Of a stretch of 64,000 nt of DNA, positions 33,838 through 46,596 are shown piece by piece (positions within the stretch are counted from its first letter, which is position 1; each line of letters starts with the position of its first letter). Made by a program: the position numbers and the translations under genes. The stretch covers positions 2,170,001 to 2,234,000 of the forward strand of contig JAFFSR010000240.1 of assembly GCA_017163975.1 (NCBI GenBank), given 5' to 3'. This DNA comes from Anastatus disparis (lineage: Eukaryota > Arthropoda > Insecta > Hymenoptera > Eupelmidae). A model generated the notes under the pieces. It did not search any database. It was not told the DNA's origin and was given only the letters and a program-made list of their open reading frames with translations.

Positions 33838-35449
33838 TTACATGTTTCTTATTATAATAACCGCGTTTAAACATTTAGTTTCCATACCTTCTGTCGTCTC
33901 GTCTATCTCGTTCTTCATCGTCCTTGTAGGGGCAATTTTCCGCAGTATGCCCTTCAAATTTTCTGCAACAGTAGCACAGCAGATCCTCGTTGCGACACTC
34001 AAAAGCGTGTTTCCCAACACACCAAATTTGTAGCAGTGGTCTTTATTCTTGGTGAAGGATGCGGTTGCTTCTTCCTTATGTACCTCCTTCTTCTTATTCA
34101 TCATATTTAGAGCTTCTAGCTGTAAAATATAATTTTTTATTTGGTCATAATCGAAATCTTTTCAGTATTATTTTGTAGGAAAGTTAGTTTGTTGAATTTA
34201 TGATACATTTTCTACTATTGCATTGTAGAATAAGTCTCTCTTTTCCTCTTCACTTATTTTTGCTGCGGTTGAAATATGATTATGCATTGTAATTAACGCC
34301 TCGAATCGATCTCCGAACACGGTTGCTTTTTCTTTATTAAGTTGATATCTTACCTAATATAATTTTTGTTTCACCATCATTGTTGTTAAATTAGCTTCAC
34401 ACTTTTTTATTTCTTTAATTAGTGATAATAATTGAACCAGATCCTTTATTTGTAGTAATTTCGTATGATGATTCGCGTTAATTCTATACATTATAATATC
34501 GCGAACCTTTAATTTATTTTTCTGTATACAATTTTCGTCTAATTCACGTTCTGATTTTATATTTAAATCTGTGACATATAGCAAACTTGATACTCTCCAT
34601 TCCGCTGATAAATCTATAAATACGTCCATTTTTGTTGCACTCGTTAATTTATATTCTTTTAATAATAAAATGTGTTTGGTTATTTTGCGACGTGATTAGG
34701 CTACTATTATTAATTGATTCATTTTCTTTTAACTTACTAAATTCCTTTTGAACTATTTTTTTAATTTCATGTTTTTTTAAATTTTTAGTAAAGGTGTTAA
34801 TTTTGTTAGTTTCAGGTGAATACGAATTATTTCTTACATCTGTTCTAAGTGTAGTAATTTGACCTTTAACTTCTGTAGTTCTGGCAGTGTTCTCCTTTTT
34901 GTGTTTTACAAAGTCGGTAACTATGCCATCAATCCACTCATTTATTTAATTATCTTTTCTTTTGGCATCTGTTTCAATTTTCTTCTTGAGGTTAAAGTTT
35001 TCAACTCGCGCTTTGGCCATTTCCTCCTCGATCGCATTTAATTCTGCTTTCGTTGATTCATGATTTTTAAGATATGATTCAATACTATTAAATAGTTTAT
35101 TTTCTGGTTGTTTAATTTGATTTTTTCCTATCTTATCCAAGTTTATTTTTACTAGTTCATTAGATTTTATTTTTATTTTTATCTTACCTATCTCTTTAAC
35201 ACGCTCATCTAATATTTCATTTCTATGAAATCCTATTTGGTATATCAAAGGTGCACCTATCTGATCATAAAATTTTACTGTCTTTTTAAGTATCTCGTTC
35301 TTTCCTTGTGTCAGCGCATTCTTTAGGCAGTGAAATTTTTCTCCTTCAGGCCCACATAATGTAATTTTGGTAGCAGATGCAATGACTATAAATTCCGTTT
35401 GTGGATATTCATATGTCAATTCATAATTGACATCTATAGTCCTCATCAT
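33838..35449 (-). pseudogene. LTR-retrotransposon Gag (probably copia type), decayed
   Basis: Reads right to left. A start at 35449 (MMRTIDVNYELTYEYPQTEF) leads into a Lys/Glu-rich, coiled-coil-like part ending near 34946. Shifted frames continue with a capsid-like part (WRVSSLLYVTDLN; KLLQIKDLVQLLSLIKEIKK; FGDRFEALITMHNHISTAAK). Finally, in another frame at about 33915-34030, come two cysteine clusters, CVGKHAFEC and CYCCRKFEGHTAENC, resembling retroviral-type zinc knuckles. At least three frameshifts and several stops are present. No protease, integrase or LTR is visible nearby. The copia assignment is from the capsid-like stretch and is tentative. Confidence 0.6.
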
Positions 35450-36469
35450 GATTGTAAACTTTCTAATGTCTGAAATTGAATTTTTTCAAATAGGATTTAT
35501 TTCTTTTTATATTTAAATTGTTGCTCATGACCTGTTAATTAAAATTTTAGGTTGTTCTTAGCAACAGCTCACTATTCTTTGTATATATATAGGAGTTATA
35601 GTTATCTGTCTAGTATTTGTCTCTGTTTTTCGCGTGTAGTGGACATAATTTGCCTATGGATACATTGAATAGCTTTGAGACTCTAAAGAGATGACCAAGG
35701 TCATAAAAACATAAAATGCAGCAACGATGCAAAGTAGCTATGTAACAATTTCAGAATTATTTTATTTTTTTAATTGTTTTGTAACAGCATCCAAGTATTC
35801 CTAAAGTTATCATGCATATTTTCAATGTACTTTTTCACGTAGAATCCAATGAAGCTTTTTTCTCTAAAAATGATTTGTGAGTTGCTAGAGACCAATAACC
35901 GACAAAAAACCTATGAAAAAATGGTTTTTCGAGTTTTTCGCCATGGCGCCATGCCAGAATCAAATTTTTGGTCATCATAAACTTTATTTGTTTTTTTAAA
36001 ATACAAATTTTAAGCCCAGAAAATTACTTGTAGCCCCTCTCTGAGCAAAGTTACGGAGATTTTATCATTTAAATGTTATTTTCAGGTTAGAAAAACTGCT
36101 TTCTGAGACTCGCAAAAAATCACAGTAAAAGAAAGTGCTAAGACCTAGTCATATAATTTTCGCGGAATTAATATCATTCATCTTTCCAGATAAAATAAAA
36201 ATTTATAAAAAAGTGATTTTTAGGTTATGTTGAGGTTAGGGTATGGGTTAGGAAACTATAAATATAGCAAAACCTAATCTTAATTACTATAAAAACAAGA
36301 AAAAATATTAGTTTTGAAATCTACGAGGGGGGGCATTTCACCTATCTTAAATGGGGGGGGAGGGTGCTTTTTAGTTTTTATTCTAAATAAAATATTTTTC
36401 AGTTAATTTGCAATTTTAAAATCATTTATTGAAATCAAATTTCAATCTAAATTCAATTAAAAACTAGAC
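35450..36469. other. Region without a recognised gene
   Basis: AT-rich, with a poly-G run near 36350. No inverted repeat or frame supported. Confidence 0.35.
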
Positions 36470-38262
36470 ACAAAGAAAAACTAGAAGAAAAGTAGAATTT
36501 GGCCAATTTTATGAAAATGGAAAGTTAAGCCACATGACATACGCAACACAAGTATTTGGATTTGCCAAAAAATTTCAACTGAATTATTCAGAAGAAGAGT
36601 TGACAGTAAAAATTAGCAAACATTTCAGTAGAAACGTACACGGAAATGACAGATAACAGCTAGGCTATATTTGTCACATTAGTGGTCAATGTGTGTCGAA
36701 AATTTTGAGTTTCCACATAGATGGGCGATATGTGCACGCCGAATTTCTATGTTTGCGCATTGTCTAACTACACTCAACTCATAGGAGGTTGTCACACTGA
36801 TCATCTTTTATTTTCGCACTGCTTGTCAATGTGTAAACATAGAAATTTTAAATCTGACATGTATGGAAAAAAATAAATTAAAATAAAACTAAGGTTATGA
36901 TCCTCGGTATCAATAAATATTTGAATTGGAAGATAATTGTGACTTTAATATATTAATTAGTGCTATTCTAATTATAAAATTTTTAATTTAGTCAAAAACA
37001 TTATGATTAATAATTTTAACGTGAGAAATTATTGCTGTTAGCAATTCAATCATTGAAAATAATATACGTAGGGTTCAATGTTTTGAAAGTCCATTATCTT
37101 TTTTTAGAATTTTGAAATTTCAAATGGCTTTTTCATAATATTTATTTAAATTGTATAGAAAGTCAATTTTTAATTCATGTTTGTTATCGACATGCATTTA
37201 TTCGTATAAATTATAATCGCTTTAGAATTGTAACAAGTATAATGATGAAATATTTCGGGTTTTTTAATGAAATTTTCAATAAGTATTAAAAAAAAATACA
37301 TTGAAATACTATATTAGAAATTTCAAAGTACCTCATCATTATATTATTGTCTGAATACTTATTACAGTTCTAAATATTAATTATAATTTATTTGAATGAA
37401 TACGTTTCGATTACAAACATGAATTAAAAACGAAATTTCTATTCAATTTATATAAATAATAAGAATGTGATATTGGAAATTTTTAAGCTCAAAAAAATAA
37501 CAGATTTTCGAAACATCGAACTCCACCCACATAATTTTTGATGATTTCAACATTGAATTGCTAACAGCAATAATTTCTCACGTTAAAATTATTAATCATA
37601 ATGTTTTTGACTAAATTAAAATTTTATAATTAGAATAGCACTAATTAATATATTAAAGTCACAATTATCTTCCAATTCAGATATTCATTGATACCGAGGA
37701 TCATAACCTTAGTTTCATTTTAATTTATTTTTTTTCCATACATGTCAGATTTAAAATTTCTATGTTTACACATTGACAAGCAGTGCGAAAATAAAAGATG
37801 ATCAGTGTGACAAACTCCTATGAGTTGAGTGTAGTTAGACAATGCGCAAACATAGAAATTCGGCGTGCACACATCGCCCATCTATGTGGAAACTCAAAAT
37901 TTTCGACACACATTGATCACTAATGTGACAAATATAGCCTAGCTGTTATCTGTCATTTCCGTGTAAGACAAGCTATTAAATTCTCACAGAATAAAGATAA
38001 TAAGGTTTTGTCTGATTGTGACAACGATGACAAAATTCAAGAAAAGAAGACACAAATAAGGACAGCATACCAATCAAACCAAAATAATATACAAAGTAAC
38101 AGATTTAATAACAATGAGAGAAATAGAAATGATACAAGCAATTACAATAGTTATAAACAAAATGAACATACGAATGATAGTCAAAAACAAAATTACATAA
38201 ACAGACAAGCAGATGATTCCCACTGGAATAAAGCAGGATCAAGTACAGATGGCCAAGGTTAA
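36470..38262 (+). pseudogene. Retroelement Gag-like fragment split by a foldback element
   Basis: Left piece, about 36470-36638, reads VEFGQFYENGKLSHMTYATQ ... KISKHFSRN. The right piece resumes in frame at 37966 with RQAIKFSQNKDNKV and continues to 38262 as an Asn/Gln-rich tail (NNNERNRNDTSNYNSYKQ). The pattern 'YA..V.GFAKKF......ELTVKISKHF' resembles capsid parts of gypsy/BEL-type Gag proteins. There is no zinc knuckle and no pol. Removing the foldback plus one TA rejoins the frame exactly, so the frame was open at the time of insertion. Confidence 0.6.
36639..37963. mobile_element. 1.3-kb foldback transposon, TA duplication
   Basis: Tips are CACGGAAATGACAGATAACA and its complement; arms are about 415 bp (36639 to about 37060 and about 37545 to 37963). 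TA flanks at 36637-36638 and 37964-37965. The interior of about 480 bp is AT-rich with no gene. A TA duplication suits Tc1/mariner-type mobilisation. Confidence 0.88.
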
Positions 38263-38586
38263 GAAAAACAATTTTAAATACTAAAATAATCTTTTTAAAA
38301 TTTTCATTTTATCATAATCATATTGTTGTACCATTTTGATTCTTTTGAAATCAAGAATCTGCTGCACAAAGTAAATCTTTCTTCTTATGAGCACATTTAC
38401 TGTCTGTCTGTTTTAATGAACTTTAAATAAAGTCATTATAAGAATCAAACTATGATTTAAACTTAAATTACTTTCATTTCCAATATCAACAAAAATACAC
38501 TTTGTTGAATTTTTGAAAAACCCTTGTTTGTCCAAACTCGCTTAAAACAATCTGTATGGATGAATTTTCAGATCACGTTCAATCAT
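38263..38586. other. AT-rich spacer
   Basis: No feature supported between the Gag fragment and the Harbinger-type transposase. Confidence 0.4.
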
Positions 38587-40693
38587 GTCTTCAGAGAAAA
38601 ATTGCATAGATTGTAACACATTTTGTAAAAACAGTAACTAAAACTAGAAAAATAATAGATTCAGATGCTATCACATTAACGAGTGATCTTGGAAAAACTG
38701 TTAAAACCAACAATTTTTCATATCAAAACTGTTACAGTAACTTCAGATTTAGACAAGCAAAAAGGAAAAAAGAAGAAAAGGAACAAGAATCTTCAGCGAT
38801 TCAATCTACAAGCCAGAATTTAGATGTTTCAGAACTATCTGATCAATTTTCACAACTATCGCAGCCTTCTTCGCAATCATCAGGATCAAATCCCACTTTT
38901 AATGTAACATCATGTCCTTTAAATGAAAAAGAATTAATTGAGATGCTTTTTAAAAGGACTGTGTCATCACACAAATATTGTTTTTTGTGTACAGAAACAA
39001 GAAATATTGTTACAGTTCCATTCGAAGCAAGAAAACAGATTTTTGTTGCGAAAAATATAATTATCCCGGAAGATAACCGTTGCTGTAGAGACCATTTTAT
39101 TAAAAATCGTTTTTTTGATGAAGAGATTGCTAAAGTAAATGTAATATCTACAACTAATTCACTAGAATTGAATGAATTAACAAAATTGCTTTCATCTTTG
39201 AGTATTTCCTATGATAGGAAAATTATTGATCTTATAGGAGATTTTAGTTTACCAGTAGACCGTCTACGTACATTTACCGGTTTGACTTGGGAAAATATTA
39301 TAGAGTTGCGTGAGATGATGACTTTGTTAAGGAATTCTTCCAACCGAAATGTCACTCAGGCGTTGATAGTATTTTTAATGAAATTGCGCACTGATGATTC
39401 AAATGAGATGATTGAAGCAATACTTGGACTAGATGAGCCAAAAAAAGTTTCCAGCATATTTGTATCAATTTTGCAAGCTTTTGAAAATGATATTATTCCA
39501 ACACGATTTGGATTACAAACTGTAAACAGAGATGACCTAATAGAAAATCATTTAACTGATGTTGTGAAAAAAACTTCATTAAATAGAAATTAATCTTGTT
39601 TTGATTGCTGATGGAACTTATATTCGTCATCAAAAAAGTTCTAATAATGAATACCAAACAAAATCATATTCTGGTAAAAAAAATTCCTTTATGTAAGCCA
39701 TTCAGTATTTGTACACCCGATGGATACATAGTCAATGTTTTGGGACCCACAGAATTTATTCGAACCAAAAGATGTTTTTGTATTGGATAGAGGCTTTCGT
39801 GACGTATCAACTAACTAGAAGAACTTCAATAACGCGTTCTGATGCCATCATTGAAAGAAAAAAAAACATTTAAATACTGCAGAATCTAATTATTCTCGAC
39901 GTGTTATTTCGTTAGATGGGTTGTTGAAGGTATTCATGGAATGATTGGTCAAAAGTTTGTTATTTCATCATCAACTTGACCATCGGATATTACCAAATAT
40001 TGGACTTTATTGCAAAATTGCATGTTTTCTGATCAATTATTTTGGAAAACATTTAAAATCCACCATTTCTGCTAAAGAAGAAATTATTTGAAGAAATGAG
40101 AAATTATAATGAAGAATTTAAACTATTTTGAAATTAAATAATGAGAAATTAAACTATTTTGAAACTCAAAATCTTGATGAAAATACTTTAGCTGTAGAAT
40201 CAGAGAGTGGAATATGGAACAGAAAAAAACTTTGTTTTCTCGTTTGGATTTAGAAGATGTTCTCGATTTTCTTGAACTTACAGAAGAAGATTTAAAAATA
40301 TTTTTCACTGGCACCTATCAAATGCAACAGGTCATATCTTACTTAACAGAAATGTTGGATGAAAATAATGAAATTCACCTACAGTATTTGAGAAAATCTA
40401 AAGATATAATTGAGGTACAAGTTCGCTCCCGACATATAAACAGTAAAACGTATAATTGTTATGTTCATTATAAACCAGATTCATACGGTTATAAAAGTAT
40501 TCTCAAATATTGTTGTGAATGTGCGAATGGTCTTAGAACAATTGGATCCTGCTCGCATGTAGCAGTTGTAATATATTATTTATCCCTTGAGAGGTATAAG
40601 TTCAAAATATTGAGACCAGCTGAAAAATTAACAAAAATATTTGACACCGAAGGTGTTCAAACAGTTATTGATGAAGATAGTGATGAAGATTAA
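38587..40693 (+). pseudogene. PIF/Harbinger (ISL2EU-like) DDE transposase with SWIM zinc finger, decayed
   Basis: The N-terminal part has FCKNSN near 38630, a Ser/Gln-rich linker, and a finger-like CFLCTETRN ... RCCRDHF (about 38970-39100). A helical part, LTWENIIELREMMTLLRN, follows. The catalytic core is spread over shifted frames: IADGTYIRHQKSSNNEYQ (first Asp, about 39606), FSICTPDGYIVNVLGP, VFVLDRGFRDV (second Asp, about 39773) and RWVVEGIHGMIGQKF (Glu, about 39915), giving a full DDE set. The C-terminal frame 40214-40693 has CCECANGLRTIGSCSHVAVV, a CxC...CxH SWIM finger. At least three frameshifts. The TIRs were not found. The family assignment follows from motif order and the SWIM tail seen in many arthropod ISL2EU-type proteins. 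Confidence 0.75.
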
Positions 40694-40728
40694 TTGCATT
40701 ATTAACATTTTCTCTTAAAAGATCATAT

Positions 40729-42920
40729 ATTAGTTATATGCTTAACTTGGGAGTACGAAGAATGAATACAGGTGAGACTAAAGTGTTTGTCGCTTGATTA
40801 GCGCGAAGCGCGTCCGAGACTGACTGCTGCTCAAGCGACAAGTACGTTAGACAAGCCTGGATTCAGAATCCTTTGTACTCCCAAGTTACGTAGATAAGTT
40901 TAGGTCGTTGTAGGCCGTATGAGGAACTATAAAAATGATTTTTTTAAATTAATGATATATATTTTATTAAAAATAAGTAAATAATGTCATTACTTATTTT
41001 TTTTTTACTTATTAACTGTTTGAACAAAACATTCTTTAAAGTTAAGATTTTATATGAATTTGTATAAACATTGACATATCTAACGACATTCTTTTGTTTT
41101 CATTAACCTACGAATCGGCGTCACTCGCGTCATATACGGCCATGCTGAACGATATCTCGATCTGTCAATACTTCCTTAGGGAGTACAGATCTGTTAATAT
41201 TCCCTAAGAGAGTATTGACAGAGAGAATATCGTCGAGATATTAGCATAAACGTATGCAATGCCTATACAAATTTGGCGTGGTCTATAGGTATTCCACCGA
41301 ATACGGCCTGCCACGACATAAATATTTATATTTCAGGTTTCGGGATAATACATTTTGTCTTATGTTTTAATTTTTCTTTCAGGTGATTCTGCATTATATT
41401 TTTATTACTTATTTCTATTTTAATTTATTTTATTATTATTATTATTATTGTTATCACTTGTTTATATTTTGTTTACTTCATTTATCAAGAATAATAACAA
41501 CACATATGAAATAAAATAAATTACTTTGCAAAATATCATTATTTTTTTAAAAAATTTTATCTATAAGATAATATATGATCTCAAAGAATATTATCATTTT
41601 ATTTTTTCTAGGATTAGTTACAGAGCAGTAATTCTACGTAGTACGAGATTATGGTATTATTCAAACGCCAATAAGAGTCTGGGTAGTCTCAGGAAGAATT
41701 CATATTTTTCCTCATTGTACGTTATATTAACATCTAGTTTATCGGGTGCATGTCATCTAAATGATCGGCTGACGATGATACGCGCGTATTAAGGCGCATA
41801 GTTAGTAACAATTGATGGTGGGGATATAAAATATGTATATTAGTATTATTAACAATAGCATTAAAGATTTTTTCATATTGCAGTGTCTTTTAGTGTTGAA
41901 GCTGTCTGATTATCATCTAATAAAATTAATGATTATTTAAATTTTTTAGGATTCAGATATCAGGAGGTGTTTTTCGTTTTTTTATTTTTTTAGATTTTAG
42001 GAAGACGGTCATAAAAAAGAATATTTCGACCGCTTATTATTATTATATTTATCTATTATTCTTTTATATGTTTATTTCTTAATGAAAATTATTGAATGCT
42101 TGCAAAAAAGAGTGGAGAAGAACTATTATTTTCTAATTTTATCTTTTATTAAGAAATTAATTTATATTTAAAAAATATTTTTCTCCCTTCTCTTTTAAGA
42201 ATAGATGAATGTGTAGAATGTATGAAAAATATGAATGGAGGAATGCGTGTAATGCAGCCATGTTGTCATGCCAGTCCTAAACCTGGATAAAGGTTTAGGA
42301 CTGGCTTAGGGTACTTATATTGGCTTTCTTGGTCTACGCACTATATATTTGTATATGCATTTGTCGCGGTAGGCCGTATTCGGTGGAATACCTATAGACC
42401 ACGCTAAATTTGTAAAGGCATTGTATACATTCATGCTAATATCTCGACGATATTCTCTATGTCAATACTCCCTTTGGGAGCATTGACAGATCTATACTCC
42501 CTAAGGGGTTATTGACAGATCGAGATATCGCTCAGCATGGCCGTATATGATGCGAGTGACATCGATTCGTAGGTTAGTGAACACAAAAGAATGTCGTTAG
42601 ATATGTCAATGCTTATACAAATTCATATAAAATCTTAACTTTAAAGAATGTTTTGTTTAAACAAATTTTCAAAGTTAAACAGTTAATAAGTAAAAAAAAA
42701 TAACTAAATAATGATATTATTTACTTATTTTTAATAAAATATATATCATTAATTTTAAAAAATCATTTTTATAGTTCCTCATACGGCCTGCAACAACATA
42801 AACTTATCTACGTAACTTGGAAGTACGAAGGATTCTGAATCCAGGCTTGACTAAAGCGCTTGTTGCTTGAGTCTCGTCTGTATTCATCCTTCGTACTCCC
42901 AAGTTACGTATATAACTAAT
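40729..42920. mobile_element. 2.2-kb foldback with hairpin-bearing ends
   Basis: Outer tips are attagttatatgcttaacttggg and, inverted, cccaagttacgtatataactaat. Each end of about 150-200 bp is itself a hairpin (gggagtacgaag ... cttcgtactccc). Further in, arms 40920-41340 and 42360-42790 are inverted copies with several internal palindromes (ctcgatctgtcaatac, cgtcgagatatt). The interior, 41341-42359, includes a short perfect hairpin at about 42272-42305 (ccagtcctaaacc/ggtttaggactgg). No gene. Related copies: 7574-7700 and 63708-64000. Confidence 0.8.
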
Positions 42921-43260
42921 AGGTATATGTTCATCTGCATCTGTGCACTGGCGAGCGTGCGTATGTATATTATCATTTTTGTATTTCAATGAATTATAAG
43001 ATGTGCCTAAATATTTAAGAAAAAAAATAATCCTAAGATGTCATATTTGTGTCTTAATCTTGTCTTAATCGTGTCTTTAATGAGAAGAACGATCGAATAA
43101 GATCCTTAGGTGATATAAAACAATTCAAAATGGTTTCGAAAATATATACAATTATATATGGGACGTTTCATGTCAACTCGACTGACAAAAAAATAGAATT
43201 TGCTGAAAATCCATGAAGAGGTTCCATTTGATACCCATACAAAGAAAAAAAATTGAAAAA

Positions 43261-44400
43261 TCTTTTGTTAAAAATTATGGTAAGATCTCATAGTTTTATT
43301 ACCTTTATTATATACTTGACATTTATTTGGTGATTTCATGAAATTCTAATGTCAAGGTTTGATTTTATTACTAAAAATAGTTTATAATATGTTAAAGACA
43401 TCAAAATGTTTAAAATCATTAATTAAAATAAATCGCCAAGCATACTTGCCCACTATATATATTTTTAAAGGTAAGCTTTTTAAAGTATTCAATTTTGAAA
43501 TATACATACAAATCTGTTTATTTCTTCACCCTCATAATTTTAAACTTTTTTGTTTAAATTTTTATTAATATAAATAATTGAATATTGTAAAAACTTTTAC
43601 TTCTTTCTTATTATACAAGGTACATTTATTTTTTTAATATTCAAAGTTAATTTTCATTTTTGAAACAATAATTGTACTTCTTTTTTCATACTTTGTTTGA
43701 TATAAAGATAATTTTAAGCAGATATAAATATATAATTGATTGTACATACTTGACAAATAATCTTATAATAATTATAAATGTCAAATGCTTAAAATAAAGC
43801 ATGAAAAAATTTAAAAATCATGTTTGATCATTGATTTCTTATGTTCATTAAAATTTAATGTGTATTAGTTAATATTTTTTAATAAAAAAATAATACAATT
43901 TTGGTTTGTTTAAATATAATTATAATAACGCAAGTTTTAATTTTACTTTGTAATAATTATTACAAAAATATAAAAATCTTATGTGAAGAATGAATTATAC
44001 TTATAAAGTATAAAATTATTTTAAATCTAAATTTTAGTTTTAACTTTAAAATATAACTTAAATAGAAATCAACAAATTCCTTAAAAAAATAATAACATGT
44101 TACATTTTTAATCAGTTTAGAATTTGCTCTGTCAATGATTTGCAGCTTAGATGTAGATTCCATATTTTAATCTCATCAAGATTTTATCATTCCAAGACAT
44201 TTCACAGTTTTTTAGTTTGTTATCACAAGTGATATTCTTTATTTATTTATATCGATTGATACAATCTTCTAAATAATTTTTAAAACTGGAATACTGTGAT
44301 TTTCTCGTACCTTTTTGAACAAGCTTTTTTAAATAAAGATTATCTAAAAATAAAATTTTCATATATTGAGAGTTATTAAAATTTATAATTTAAAGTATTT
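43261..44400. other. AT-rich left part of element B
   Basis: Short frames (43359-43568 plus; 43960-44163 minus) are low-complexity and unrecognised. Confidence 0.4.
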
Positions 44401-44406
44401 ACTTTT

Positions 44407-45170
44407 AGCTCCATATAATTCCAAAAAAGCTCTTGCAACAACATAAAAATAATGTTCACCATGAGCTTCAACGCTCATTGTAAGCCATCTATCTGATGTT
44501 TCTTGACAAGCAAGTCTTAAGAATGGTCGTTTAAAGAATTTTCCAATATCTACATCAACACTTTCAATAGCTTGTTTAAATTTTTTTTACAATGAAAAAT
44601 AATTAAAATACTCTTTCTCGTCACTTTCTTTAATTTTGTGTTTTTAAGAGTTAATTTATGATAACAACAAGATACTAAAATAAGAAGATGGCCCATTTTC
44701 ATCTCTAAATATATTTGAGATTTATATGCACTTAGATCACCACAAGCAAAAAACTAATTAGACAAACATTTTCTATTTCTTCAAATTTATGATAACAACA
44801 AGATACTAAAATAAGAAGATGGACCATTTTTACCTCCAAATATATTTGAGGTGTATATGCACTTAGATCACCACAAGCGTGAATATTAATTAGATAAACA
44901 TTTTTCCTATTTCTCCAAATTCTTTTTCTATAATTAATTCTATGTTTCTTGGAACTTTTGTGTTTATGTTATAACATATATATTTCACAGGTGGTAATGA
45001 ATCAAAAAATATAGTTCTTTGTCAAAGATTTGCAGTTTCAACATTTTGAGAATTTTAGTTACTGTCATTTTATACAACCATTGAATTTCTCTTAAGAATA
45101 AGATTGCTTCTTTAAAATATTGAATTTCATTGCTACACATTCTGTAATTATATAAACTATCAATTTCCAT
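44407..45170 (-). pseudogene. METTL25/RRNAD1-like (Methyltransf_32) fragment inside element B
   Basis: Minus strand. A start at 45170 gives MEIDSLYNYRMCSNEIQYF ... AILFLREIQWLYKMTVTKI. Downstream comes INIHACGDLSAYTPQIYLEV and LVSCCYHKFEE. The segment ACGDLSAY ... CCYHKLTL is then repeated by a tandem duplication. The tail reads DIGKFFKRPFLRLACQETSD and EAHGEHYFYVVARAFLEL. The pair (L/I)HxCGDLS...CCYHKL followed by LACQ is the signature I associate with METTL25/RRNAD1 methyltransferases; this is from memory of the family. Stops and shifts separate the pieces, so it is a pseudogene. It may have been captured by element B or inserted into it. Intron status cannot be judged. Confidence 0.55.
44648..44925. 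repeat. Tandem duplication (2 x about 138 bp) in the methyltransferase fragment
   Basis: 'tttatgataacaacaagata' through 'aaacattttctatttcttc' occurs twice head to tail, with about 90% identity by eye. Confidence 0.8.
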
Positions 45171-45651
45171 TGTATACTAATATTGCAACATTTTATAATT
45201 ATAAAACTAACAATTATTAGAAAATAAATTTTTTAGAAACTTATTTTATTAAACAATAAATATTTTACATAGTTATTAAAATACTTATTTATAATTATTT
45301 TAACAGTTTAGAATTAAAAGTTTCTTTGACTTATTCATTTTTATAATAATTTTATGATAAAAGTTATTTCAGTAAAAAAGTAAATAAAGGTGAAAATGCA
45401 GATGAAAATTAATAATGATAAAGTAACAACAAGTTACATAAATTTAAATAGTAATAACAATTACAGAAATTAAAAAAAAAAAATTATGGTATTCATTAAA
45501 TTATGTTGAATCTTATAAAAACAAAAATAAAATAATTTTATAAAGATTCAGCAATAAAAAAATATTAAAAAATATTTTTCAATTGCAAGGTTAAATACGA
45601 AAACATAACGTATAAAAGGCTTAGAGCGCTCGATTGCTTCGTCTACTTACC

Positions 45652-45778
45652 ATCGGGGGGGCTGCTCTACAAAATTGCACAGCTCTGTATCACAGAGACA
45701 GAAGATATGAAATCAATGTGCTGAACAAAGATAGCATATATCGATACACTAAGTTTATCGCTCAGGAGCAGCGCCCCT
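45652..45778. mobile_element. GGGG-CTGCTCT palindromic repeat, copy 2 (uninterrupted)
   Basis: About 127 bp; ends GGGGCTGCTCT and AGGAGCAGCGCCCC are inverted. It contains 'tctgtatcacagagacaga' and 'gatacactaagtttatcgc', the empty site for the 17179 MITE. Confidence 0.8.
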
Positions 45779-45888
45779 TGATTAAAATCTTTACCCTAGC
45801 TAAATTTAAACATATTTTTTTAAATTTATAAACGTTACTCAAGTAACATCGATACGTAAGTAACACCGTAATTTGAGTTGAGTTATTG

Positions 45889-45980
45889 CCCACACAGCAT
45901 AAAAGGTTGCTGCAAGGTTTCAGTAATAAAATTCTTATTACTGAAACCTTGCATCAATCTTTCATGCTGTGTAGGTGCTT
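45889..45980. repeat. Hairpin, arms about 38 bp
   Basis: 'acacagcataaaaggttgc' pairs with 'caatctttcatgctgtgt', and 'caaggtttcagtaataa' pairs exactly with 'ttattactgaaaccttg'. Confidence 0.75.
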
Positions 45981-46440
45981 GAGTTTGAATTCCAACCTTA
46001 GGCCCGAATTTATAGTCGTTGCTCAAACTCAAGCATTGAGTATGCTCTATTCTCAAACATCGTTCTGTCTTTGTCTCTCTCATAATAAAATCTCATTCCG
46101 TCTTTCAGGTTCGAATTCATAGACCCAACTCAAGTAAAGATTCGTTACTCAAATCTCATTCTGTCTCTGCTTCTCTCATGATAACAAAAAAAGACACAGG
46201 ATGTAACCAGTACTTCAGTTTTGTTTATGAATTTAAACCTCAATACTTGAGTTTGAACAACGACTATAAATTCGGACCTCAGGCAGAAAGTTGTAGTCGT
46301 TACTCAGTTCTCAGTTCTCAGCTTACATGAATCAAACATCATTCCGTCTTATTTTTCTCATGATGAGAAAACAGACAGATGACACAATCATTACTTGAGT
46401 TACTTCCATACATTCTGAATCTAATCATTTTTCGTTTAAG
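45981..46440. repeat. Degenerate repeat of ACTCAAG / GAATTCATAG motifs
   Basis: Several copies of 'tcgaattcatag', 'ctcaag' and 'tctgtctttgtctctctcat' in both orientations. Similar motifs occur in the foldback at 16139-16858 and at about 17930-17965. Confidence 0.5.
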
Positions 46441-46596
46441 TATTTTATAGGATAATAATGAGTTTAACCAATCAGAGAGGTTATTTCTTTAGGATTAGAG
46501 ATACATAAATTATTCTCTTACTTATGTAGTATAGATGTATAGCACCACCAACCGTATAACGTACTACATGTATGTATGTGCGTGATCGCGATGTCC

